NCBI GenBank assembly: GCA_030151665.1
Contig: JASLDB010000244.1
Coordinates: 1-5,586 of the forward strand
DNA from: Neisseriaceae bacterium
GTDB lineage: Bacteria; Pseudomonadota; Gammaproteobacteria; Burkholderiales; Neisseriaceae
Direction of reading: 5' to 3'
Length of the DNA stretch: 5,586 nucleotides
Every line of letters starts with the position of its first letter. Within the stretch, counting starts at the first letter, position 1. The notes beneath the pieces were generated by a model. The model did not search any database and was not told the DNA's origin. It was given only the letters and a program-made list of their open reading frames with translations. Below, one piece after another: positions 1-5,586 of this stretch. Made by a program: the position numbers and the translations under genes.

Positions 1-23
1 TTAAAAAATTTTCAGCCAAATTT

Positions 24-59
24 TAAAAGAAACTTCAACTCTTAGGTTCTTTTATTTTT
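24..59 (+). terminator. weak possible intrinsic terminator of an upstream gene
   Basis: TAAAAGAA at 24-31 can pair with TTCTTTTA at 47-54. After a one-base bulge (A32) the stem may continue with C33-G46, T34-G45 and T35-A44. Five T residues follow at 55-59. The shape fits a Rho-independent terminator, but the stem is nearly all A-T and would be unstable, and chance pairing is common in DNA this AT-rich. No upstream gene is visible to give it a job. Confidence 0.25.
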
Positions 60-146
60 AAGGAGGATTCGTCCTAATCCATCTAATCTATGGAGTAAAA
101 ATAATATAACCAGAATAAAGCAGTCATGGTACCCACAAACCAATGG

Positions 147-177
147 TTGTTAAATTACACTTATTTTATGATAAAAT
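147..177 (+). promoter_or_regulatory. candidate distal promoter with extended -10
   Basis: TAAAAT at 172-177 matches the sigma-70 -10 consensus at five of six positions and is preceded by TGA at 169-171, giving an extended -10 (TGnTAAAAT). TTGTTA at 147-152 is a four-of-six match to TTGACA, but the spacer is 19 bases, longer than the ideal 17. The -10 lies inside the inverted repeat at 163-177, so any protein bound there would block this promoter. Transcription would start about 240 bases before the first gene. Confidence 0.35.
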
Positions 178-187
178 CATATTACAC
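154..187. repeat. AT-rich inverted repeat flanked by ATTACAC direct repeats
   Basis: ATTTTAT at 163-169 and ATAAAAT at 171-177 form a perfect 7+7 inverted repeat around G170. It is flanked by two identical ATTACAC copies at 154-160 and 181-187, 27 bases start to start. A related pair, AATGGTTGTT at 142-151 and AATGGGTTGTT at 192-202, lies just outside, so the block looks nested. The inverted repeat overlaps the extended -10 of the distal promoter and lies about 50 bases upstream of the TATAAT at 231. An operator is possible, but such pairings arise easily in AT-rich DNA. Confidence 0.35.
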
Positions 188-203
188 AATAAATGGGTTG
201 TTT

Positions 204-236
204 TTGAATAGCAAATTTGTCCGATTACTCTATAAT
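204..236 (+). promoter_or_regulatory. candidate proximal promoter, perfect TATAAT -10
   Basis: TATAAT at 231-236 is an exact sigma-70 -10 hexamer. The best upstream hexamer, TTGAAT at 204-209, is a good -35 but sits 21 bases away, which is too far for efficient use. TAGCAA at 209-214 gives a 16-base spacer but matches only three of six positions. A start near 243 would leave a 5' untranslated leader of about 180 bases. This is the best single promoter element in the leader, but the weak -35 context suggests a weak or activator-dependent promoter. Confidence 0.45.
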
Positions 237-314
237 ACTCATCATTAGCACAAATGGCTGCCAATGCTTTATGGTGTAACATACTCAATATGCAAAAGCA
301 GTCGATTTAGCCAC

Positions 315-326
315 ACAATATATTGT
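315..326. repeat. perfect 12-base palindrome ACAATATATTGT
   Basis: ACAATA at 315-320 is the exact reverse complement of TATTGT at 321-326, and a run of seven T residues occupies 326-332. It lies in the leader between the candidate promoters and the first gene. It could be a binding site for a dimeric regulator acting as a roadblock, or simply AT-rich background. As an RNA hairpin it would be too weak for an intrinsic terminator. Confidence 0.3.
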
Positions 327-412
327 TTTTTTACCTTTGAACACACAACAAAGACGCAACCTGTCTCAGTGGTGGATTATTCTTTCATTTTGTTTATTTG
401 TATTATTTATTC

Positions 413-416
413 AAGG
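413..416 (+). promoter_or_regulatory. ribosome binding site deciding the DUF4132 gene start
   Basis: AAGG at 413-416 lies 8 bases before ATG at 425, a normal Shine-Dalgarno spacing. The same frame is open back to a TTG at 398, but that codon has no purine-rich site at a suitable distance and would bury this one inside the coding region. ATG 425 is therefore the preferred start. Confidence 0.65.
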
Positions 417-424
417 TCTACACT

Positions 425-3400
425 ATGCTCGATAAGCTCAAAACCCTAGCCCAAAAACTATTGGGAAGCCAAGCATCATTGAATCAAGAAATTTTATTGG
501 ATGTCTTTTTACCACTAGGCTTAAGTGACCAACAATTGCCCGAAGCGGTGATTCACTATATTTTGACTGGTGAAGGTGCCCATGTTTTGCAGACATTGAA
601 TGCCAAACAAGATGATACTTATGCCGCTTTGCTTGATGGGCCAGGAACGACTTATTATTGGCATAGTTCAACACAATTGTCGGGGATGCAAAAACTGGAT
701 TTAAAAAAAAGCAAATCCGCCCGAAATCGCTTGTACACACTTTGGACCGAAACCTTCTCCCATGAAGAATTGGTTCGTTATGGCAAGGTATTGGCAGCAG
801 CTTGTCGTGGTGTCAATCTATCCATCACCACCCCCAAAGTACCATTGTGGTTCTTGTATATTTTTCATGACGCCTTATATACCACCATTGAAAGTGTAAA
901 AAGTAAACATTTTGCCACTGTTCGCAAACACTGGTCAGTCGCAGACCTGAATGCTTTATTAAACTGTGATGATGATAATCAAACAGACGATGATATCTTG
1001 TTTGCTATTTTTGACCGACAAAATCTACCTGATTATTATTATGATCGTTTGCAAATGGCTTATGAATTGCCTGATCTTTTGGATTATATTCAAGAAGCCA
1101 ATTTAGCGACATTCAAATCACTGCCTAGCAATGGTTTGTCTGTTTCTGGGCAAAGTGAACAACTTGCCTATTTAAATCGTCATCCACAATTATTAAAACA
1201 CTTACCTGATTTTGTGGTGATGCAATCAGCGTCCAGCTTAAAAACCATTTACCCCAAAGCCGAAGCCATGCTTCTAACCTTTGACGCACAAGACTATGCG
1301 CCCTATCTTCGAGAAATTTTACTCAATGGCAATAGCAAACAACGTGCTCAAGCTGCCGATCTGGTTGCCCGCCATAGCCAAGACAAGGCCTTATTAGAAG
1401 AGGCATTACCGCTAGAAAAAAGCAAACCTGTACAACAAAAAATCCAAGCAGCCTTAGCTCGTTTTTTGAGCAAAGACGATGCACAAAGTTTGGCCAGTTT
1501 AGACATCCCACCTTTTATCCCCAAGGTTTATCAATCCTTACCAGATGAAGCTTTGGCGATTTTAAAACAGAACCATGCGGATATGTTAGCAGAAGCGAAG
1601 ATTGAAGCTGACAATGAAATAGCCGATAACGAACAAGAAGAAAACAAGCGCTATCGCTCACACTGGCGCCAAGCTGCCTATAAAAGATTGGCAGAAGTTC
1701 AAGAACATGAGTTTACCGATGTTTTGGCCTATTTAAATGGTGAAACCAACACGATTAACAAAAAATCCAAAGTCACCGACCACATTATTTTGTACAAAAA
1801 ACGCATTAGTGCCTTAGCTGAATTTGGCTTGATTCACTATTTGCGTGCTCAAAGTTATGCTGCCAATGGTAATTACTTAAATTGGTATCAAGTACATGAA
1901 GATGAATACAATGACTTGTTTACTGATGTGGATTTGCGTCAAGTTATCCATGATTTAACCAGCACCAAGGTGATTAAAAACCCTGAGCGTGAAATTGCTG
2001 AGCGGTTCTTGCAAAATTATTATTATGGCAATGAGTTTAGCGAATCTAACAATGATTATATTTGGCCATTTTTTGCCGAAAACATGCACTATATTGACGA
2101 AGCACTGGGTTTAATCCCAAGCCAAAGCAGCAATCGCTACCAGTCGTTAGAACCCACGCTTGCCATGGTGGTATTGCAAAAGTTCCCAACTTTGCCTGCT
2201 GATTATGTTCCCAAAATTTTAGAATTGGCATTGGGCGAAGGCAAAACCTTGCGTCCATTGGCACAAGCGCTTTTGGAAAATATTCCCAATATCCATGAAC
2301 GAGCCGAAGAAGCCTTGCAATCGGGTAAACAAGAAATTCGCATTGTTGCCGCAGAATGGTTGGTTCGTTTGGCACAAAAAACATCCATTAAACCATTGTA
2401 TGCGGCGCTGAAAAAAGAAAAACGCGAAGTGGCTCGAGCAGCTTTGTTAACAGCATTGGAAAAATTGGGTGAAGACATTAGCGATTATTTAAGCCCCAAA
2501 GCTTTGCTGGCCGAAGCGCAAAAAGGGCTAAAAGCCAAACGCCCCAGTAGCTTTGCATGGTTTGATGCCCAAACCATCCCCGCTTTAACATGGCAAAATG
2601 GCGATATTGTTGCCCCAGAAATTATCGAATGGTGGTTTGTGCTGGCGGTAAAACTCAAAGAACCCGCAGGCAATGCCTTGTTGCAACGCTATGTTTCTTT
2701 ATTAAGCTTACCAAGCCAACAAAACTTGGCCAGTTTTGCCTTATTGAGCTTTATCGCCCAAGACACCCGCCACCCCAGTGAAGCCGAAGCCTTGGCAGAA
2801 GCACAAAGTCAAGCACCATCACAATTGCAATCTTATCAAGACTGGGCAAAACGCTACCCTGAGTATTATGGCAAATACGCGACTTATACCCTAGAACAAG
2901 TCATCGAAGAATTAAAACAAGGGGTATTGTCACGTTATTTGGGCTCTGCCATTGCCGACAAAGGCATGTTAGCCTTGTCTTGTGCCATTGAAGGCCATGT
3001 TGCGGTCAGCCATTTACAGCACTACATGAAGGCCAATTACACCCGCCGTGCCCAAATTGAATCCCTATTAGCCGCCATTGGCAACAGCAATGATCCGATG
3101 ATTATTCAATTACTATTGTCGATTTCACGCCGCTATCGCACCAACTCAGTACAAGAAAAAGCACGTGCTTTGATTGAAGACATTGCCCTACGCAATGGCT
3201 GGAGCCAAGATGAATTGGCAGACAGAACCATTCCAACAGCAGGGTTGAATGAGCAAGGCATTTTGAGTTTGGACTATGGTGAACGTGTCTTTACAGCAAG
3301 ATTGGATGCTGCTTATAAACTGGTATTAACCAACCCTGAAGGCAAAGTGATTAAAGCCTTGCCAGAAGCTCGAAAAACAGAAGACGCTGCACTTGTCAAA

Positions 3401-4189
3401 GACACCAAAAAACAATTTACCAGCAGCAAAAAAGAAATCAAACAAATTGTGGATTTACAAACCACTCGTTTATTTGAAGCCATGTGTGCCAAACGTGCTT
3501 GGCCTGTGGCTGAGTGGCAAGAGTATTTGCAACAACACCCGATTATGGCAGCATTAATTAATCGTTTGGTGTGGCTCAATATTGACAATGAGGGCCAAAC
3601 ATTGCAAAGCTTCCGCCCTAGCGATGATGGTTGCTTATTGAATTTAGAAGACGATGAGATCGAATTAATCGCTGATAGTCAGGTGATTTTGGCGCATGCA
3701 GCCTTATTAACACCTGAAGAAACAGCATCTTGGTTGGCTCATTTTAAAGACTACAAAGTTAAGCCTCTCTTTGCTCAACTGAATCACTTGTTACCCAATA
3801 TCGAGGCGTTAAAAGATGGTGCCATTATCGAAGATCGCTTGGGTTGGGTCACTGATACATTTACCTTGCGTGGCGTGTTAAACAAATTGGGTTATCAACG
3901 TGGCAGCATTGAAGATGCGGGTTCATTTGACCATTACAGCAAATCCTTTGATAGCTTGGGCTTGCATGTTTTGATTTATTTTAGTGGCAGTTATGTCCCT
4001 GAAGAAAACTTGCCTGCTGTTGTTTATGATTTACGCTTCCAAAACAACACCTCTTCTTGGCGTGCCACAGCATTGCCCATTACTGAAGTTCCACCGATTT
4101 TATTGGCAGAAGCGTATGCTGATTATTTAACTTTGGCCGATGCCTGCAGCGGCTTTGACCCTGAATGGAAGAAAAAAACACCATGGTAA
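425..4189 (+). CDS. DUF4132 domain-containing protein, large helical-repeat protein (YehI/MolR-like)
   Basis: A 1254-residue, probably cytoplasmic protein with no signal peptide or obvious membrane segment. The start is ATG 425, behind AAGG at 413-416. Most of the chain is leucine/alanine-rich helix with HEAT-like stretches near residues 293-350 and 604-689. An acidic, probably flexible linker lies near 393-407. The diagnostic part is the C-terminal third. A conserved helical lead-in carries TRRAQ at 873-877 and ends in ELADRT-PTAGL near 930-941. The DUF4132 core follows with DYGERVF at 950-956, a lysine-rich middle, and HP (1038-1039) through RLVW (1047-1050). Then comes a C-terminal module containing RLGW at 1138-1141 and ending in a Trp. 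The length is similar to E. coli YehI. Some enterobacterial relatives have, as I recall, an N-terminal WGR domain; none is visible here. The family's biochemical role is unknown and the molybdate-regulator name is historical. It overlaps the MoxR gene, as expected for partners made together. Family call is firm; function is open. Confidence 0.9.
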   Translation: MLDKLKTLAQKLLGSQASLNQEILLDVFLPLGLSDQQLPEAVIHYILTGEGAHVLQTLNAKQDDTYAALLDGPGTTYYWHSSTQLSGMQKLDLKKSKSARNRLYTLWTETFSHEELVRYGKVLAAACRGVNLSITTPKVPLWFLYIFHDALYTTIESVKSKHFATVRKHWSVADLNALLNCDDDNQTDDDILFAIFDRQNLPDYYYDRLQMAYELPDLLDYIQEANLATFKSLPSNGLSVSGQSEQLAYLNRHPQLLKHLPDFVVMQSASSLKTIYPKAEAMLLTFDAQDYAPYLREILLNGNSKQRAQAADLVARHSQDKALLEEALPLEKSKPVQQKIQAALARFLSKDDAQSLASLDIPPFIPKVYQSLPDEALAILKQNHADMLAEAKIEADNEIADNEQEENKRYRSHWRQAAYKRLAEVQEHEFTDVLAYLNGETNTINKKSKVTDHIILYKKRISALAEFGLIHYLRAQSYAANGNYLNWYQVHEDEYNDLFTDVDLRQVIHDLTSTKVIKNPEREIAERFLQNYYYGNEFSESNNDYIWPFFAENMHYIDEALGLIPSQSSNRYQSLEPTLAMVVLQKFPTLPADYVPKILELALGEGKTLRPLAQALLENIPNIHERAEEALQSGKQEIRIVAAEWLVRLAQKTSIKPLYAALKKEKREVARAALLTALEKLGEDISDYLSPKALLAEAQKGLKAKRPSSFAWFDAQTIPALTWQNGDIVAPEIIEWWFVLAVKLKEPAGNALLQRYVSLLSLPSQQNLASFALLSFIAQDTRHPSEAEALAEAQSQAPSQLQSYQDWAKRYPEYYGKYATYTLEQVIEELKQGVLSRYLGSAIADKGMLALSCAIEGHVAVSHLQHYMKANYTRRAQIESLLAAIGNSNDPMIIQLLLSISRRYRTNSVQEKARALIEDIALRNGWSQDELADRTIPTAGLNEQGILSLDYGERVFTARLDAAYKLVLTNPEGKVIKALPEARKTEDAALVKDTKKQFTSSKKEIKQIVDLQTTRLFEAMCAKRAWPVAEWQEYLQQHPIMAALINRLVWLNIDNEGQTLQSFRPSDDGCLLNLEDDEIELIADSQVILAHAALLTPEETASWLAHFKDYKVKPLFAQLNHLLPNIEALKDGAIIEDRLGWVTDTFTLRGVLNKLGYQRGSIEDAGSFDHYSKSFDSLGLHVLIYFSGSYVPEENLPAVVYDLRFQNNTSSWRATALPITEVPPILLAEAYADYLTLADACSGFDPEWKKKTPW
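4167..4171 (+). promoter_or_regulatory. ribosome binding site for the MoxR gene inside the DUF4132 3' end
   Basis: GGAAG at 4167-4171 lies 11 bases before ATG 4183, slightly long but usable. It is followed by seven A residues (4172-4178). The alternative in-frame ATG at 4165 would place this site inside the gene and has only a weak AGCGG about 12 bases upstream. This favours 4183, and because the stop of the previous gene is at 4187-4189, terminating ribosomes could also restart here. Confidence 0.5.
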
Positions 4190-5277
4190 ATTCAACTGTA
4201 ATCCGTGATAGCGCAGAAAACCGTTTTGCAACAGAGTTACAAAACTTAAAAGATGCCGATGTGGGCAACCCCAAGCCGCAAGGCTGGTTGTTGTCCCCTC
4301 GTTTGGTGCGCAGTTTTATTTTGGGTGATGAAAAGCTGGGCGTCAGCCGAAAATTTTATGGTGATGATGCCTTGGTTGACCGTGCCATTGTTACCCTATT
4401 GGGTAAACAAGGTTTAATGCTGGTGGGTGAACCAGGCACTGCCAAATCCATGTTGTCTGAACTCTTGGCAGCAGCCATCAGCGGCGATTCTAACCTCACG
4501 ATTCAAGGCACTGCTGGCACAATGGAAGACCACATTAAATACTCGTGGAATTATGCTTTATTGTTAGCAGAAGGCCCCACAGAACGCGCCTTGATTGGCT
4601 CCCCACTTTATCAAGGCATGAAACATGGCAAAATTGTTAGGTTTGAAGAAATCACCCGTTGCCCACCAGAAATTCAAGACGTGCTGGTGTCACTTATGTC
4701 AGAAAAACAATTGATGATTCCTGAAATGGGCGATGGTGCCAAAATCAGTGCCAAACCGGGTTTTAATATCATTGGCACAGCTAACTTGCGTGACCGTGGT
4801 GTACACGAAATGTCATCCGCTTTAAAGCGCCGTTTTAACTTTGAAACCGTACAAGCCATTAGCGACCCTGCTTTTGAAATGACCTTGGTGACGCAACAAT
4901 TGCAAAAAGAATTGGGCGACTTGGCCCATGGCATGACTTTAACCCCTGATGTGATTGAGTTATTGGTCACCACCTTCCAAGAATTACGCCATGGCAACAC
5001 CAGCGAAGGCACTCACTTAAAAACACCCGATGCAGTCATGTCCACAGCAGAAGCGGTGAATATTGCCTATGCTTCAGCGCTAGAAGCACATTACTTGGGC
5101 AACAATGTTTTAAGTGCCGATGCTGTTGCCAAACAGCTGATTGGTGTGGTGTTAAAAGACAATCCAGATGACATTAAGCGCATGCGTTTTTACATGGATA
5201 ACATTGCCAAAGAGCGTGCCAAAAAAAATGACCATTGGAAAGCCTTTTATCAAGCGTCAAAAGCTTTTTGGAAATAA
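4183..5277 (+). CDS. MoxR-family AAA+ ATPase (YehL-like)
   Basis: A 364-residue cytoplasmic AAA+ ATPase of the MoxR group, expected to form a ring and remodel a partner using ATP. Visible motifs, numbered from ATG 4183: Walker A GEPGTAKS at 82-89; Walker B IVRFEE at 151-156; sensor 1 in GTANLRDRG with Asn201; candidate arginine finger in LKRRF with Arg216/Arg217; and the lid helix with TPDAVMSTAEA at 281-291. Walker B has Glu-Glu (155-156) where most AAA+ proteins have Asp-Glu, which I believe is typical of this subgroup rather than a defect. All key residues for ATP hydrolysis are otherwise present. ATG 4165 would add six residues; 4183 is preferred for its GGAAG site and its ATGGTAA overlap with the upstream stop. 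MoxR ATPases usually work with VWA-domain proteins, and one may be encoded past the right edge. The family call is secure, the YehL-type assignment rests on context plus sequence style, and the substrate is unknown. Confidence 0.93.
   Translation: MVNSTVIRDSAENRFATELQNLKDADVGNPKPQGWLLSPRLVRSFILGDEKLGVSRKFYGDDALVDRAIVTLLGKQGLMLVGEPGTAKSMLSELLAAAISGDSNLTIQGTAGTMEDHIKYSWNYALLLAEGPTERALIGSPLYQGMKHGKIVRFEEITRCPPEIQDVLVSLMSEKQLMIPEMGDGAKISAKPGFNIIGTANLRDRGVHEMSSALKRRFNFETVQAISDPAFEMTLVTQQLQKELGDLAHGMTLTPDVIELLVTTFQELRHGNTSEGTHLKTPDAVMSTAEAVNIAYASALEAHYLGNNVLSADAVAKQLIGVVLKDNPDDIKRMRFYMDNIAKERAKKNDHWKAFYQASKAFWK
5270..5272 (+). promoter_or_regulatory. weak ribosome binding site before the DUF5682 gene
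   Basis: GGA at 5270-5272, within the last codons of the ATPase gene, lies 8 bases before ATG 5281. It is weak by itself. The gap of only 3 bases from the ATPase stop (5275-5277) suggests that translation of this gene depends largely on coupling to the gene before it. Confidence 0.4.
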
Positions 5278-5280
5278 GCC

Positions 5281-5586
5281 ATGACCTCAGAAGCCTTAGG
5301 AAAATTGCCCGATCGCTTACAAAATGCACTCGATAAAGCCGATAAAATGCAACAAGCTGGTATCGTGTTTGCGCCCGTTCGCCACCACAGCCCAGCTTGT
5401 GCATTTGCTGTGCGTGAACAAATTCGCCAATTTGCTCCCACCCATGTCTTGATTGAGGCACCTGCTTCGTTTGCTGCTTTATTACCCGATTTATTGCACC
5501 CTGACACGGTGCCACCAGTGGCAATTTTGACCCAAACCGAATACACCATCACAAGACATGATGATACGGACGAAGGTGAGGAAGAC
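5281..5586 (+). CDS. DUF5682 family protein (YehM-like), N-terminal part, cut by window edge
   Basis: The first 102 codons of a longer gene; the frame is open to the window edge. After a short charged helix (residues 1-26) comes a hydrophobic strand leading into PVRHHSPAC at 32-40, the hallmark motif of DUF5682 proteins. It is followed by VLIEAPAS at 56-63, then LLPDLLHP at 67-74 and PPVAIL at 78-83, all in the order expected for the family's N-terminus. An acidic stretch closes the visible part (94-102). E. coli YehM is roughly 750 residues, so most of this protein is missing. The clustered His-His-Ser and the following Glu are suggestive of an active or metal site, but that is inference; no activity is established to my knowledge. 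Lying 3 bases after the MoxR stop, it is almost certainly co-translated with it and likely acts with it. The start is ATG 5281; no upstream in-frame alternative is attractive. Confidence 0.88.
   Translation, partial: MTSEALGKLPDRLQNALDKADKMQQAGIVFAPVRHHSPACAFAVREQIRQFAPTHVLIEAPASFAALLPDLLHPDTVPPVAILTQTEYTITRHDDTDEGEED

Larger units (their letters stand above)
1..424. other. AT-rich non-coding leader upstream of the operon
   Basis: No convincing gene lies in this stretch. It is strongly AT-rich and lacks the codon texture of the genes that follow; the open frame from 264 runs into the first gene in another frame and has no family resemblance. What can be seen is a weak terminator-like hairpin at 24-59, a strong Shine-Dalgarno-like AAGGAGG at 60-66 with no start codon at usable distance, two candidate promoters, an inverted repeat at 163-177, a perfect 12-base palindrome at 315-326, and the ribosome binding site of the first gene. 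The upstream neighbour is outside the window, so its orientation and relation to the operon cannot be judged. Confidence 0.75.

Noticed and set aside
1..54. TTA at 1-3 as the stop codon of a minus-strand gene
   Set aside because: Reading leftward into it, the frame is closed by another stop at 52-54, leaving a meaningless 16-codon stretch.
64..75. AGGA-TTCG-TCCT hairpin with a TTCG loop, considered as a terminator
   Set aside because: The stem is only 4 base pairs and no T run follows on either strand.
58..92. Strong Shine-Dalgarno-like AAGGAGG at 60-66, possibly before a small gene
   Set aside because: No ATG, GTG or TTG lies at usable distance; the first ATG is at 90, about 23 bases downstream.
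315..332. Palindrome followed by T7, considered as an intrinsic terminator
   Set aside because: The stem would be almost entirely A-U with about four pairs around a loop, too weak to stop transcription; kept only as a possible binding site.
398..424. TTG at 398 as the start of the DUF4132 gene
   Set aside because: ATG 425 has AAGG at the right distance; the extra nine residues lack a supporting ribosome site.
264..449. Open frame of 61 codons on the + strand in the leader
   Set aside because: It has no clear ribosome binding site, its composition is that of AT-rich spacer, and it runs into the well-supported DUF4132 gene in another frame.
425..4189. Taking the MolR name literally as a molybdate metabolism regulator
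   Set aside because: No DNA-binding or molybdate-binding domain is visible and no molybdate genes are nearby; the name is a historical label on the family.
438..5552. Several minus-strand open frames of 60-116 codons opposite the three genes
   Set aside because: They lie wholly opposite strongly supported coding regions, show no recognisable family motifs, and are typical antisense shadows.

Overview
The window looks like the start of one bacterial operon read on the + strand. It has a roughly 420-base non-coding leader, then three tightly packed genes: a very large DUF4132 protein, a MoxR-type AAA+ ATPase, and the first 102 codons of a DUF5682 protein that runs off the right edge. The order and family membership match the E. 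coli yehI / yehL / yehM cluster. There the cluster continues with a von Willebrand A domain protein (yehP) and a SWIM zinc-finger protein (yehQ), so similar genes may lie just beyond the window.

The organism is probably a proteobacterium of moderate to low GC. Leucine codons are mostly TTG/TTA, glutamine is mostly CAA, and the leader is very AT-rich. The style recalls Moraxellaceae or AT-leaning Neisseriaceae, but no uptake sequence, rRNA or housekeeping gene is present to settle this. Genus is not called.

Layout: 1-424 is the leader. It holds a weak terminator-like hairpin near the left edge, two candidate promoters (extended -10 at 169-177 and a perfect TATAAT at 231-236), an AT-rich inverted repeat flanked by direct repeats, and a Shine-Dalgarno before the first gene. 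425-4189 is the DUF4132 protein (1254 aa). 4183-5277 is the MoxR ATPase (364 aa); its start overlaps the previous stop in an ATGGTAA arrangement. 5281 onward is the DUF5682 gene, only 3 bases after the ATPase stop. The overlap and 3-base gap point to one mRNA with translational coupling.

Function: MoxR ATPases are generally remodelling or co-chaperone machines that act with VWA-domain partners on a dedicated substrate. The large helical-repeat DUF4132 protein and the DUF5682 protein are plausible partner, substrate or effector components. The biological role of this cluster is not established to my knowledge. The old 'molybdate metabolism regulator (MolR)' label on the DUF4132 family should not be taken as proof of function.
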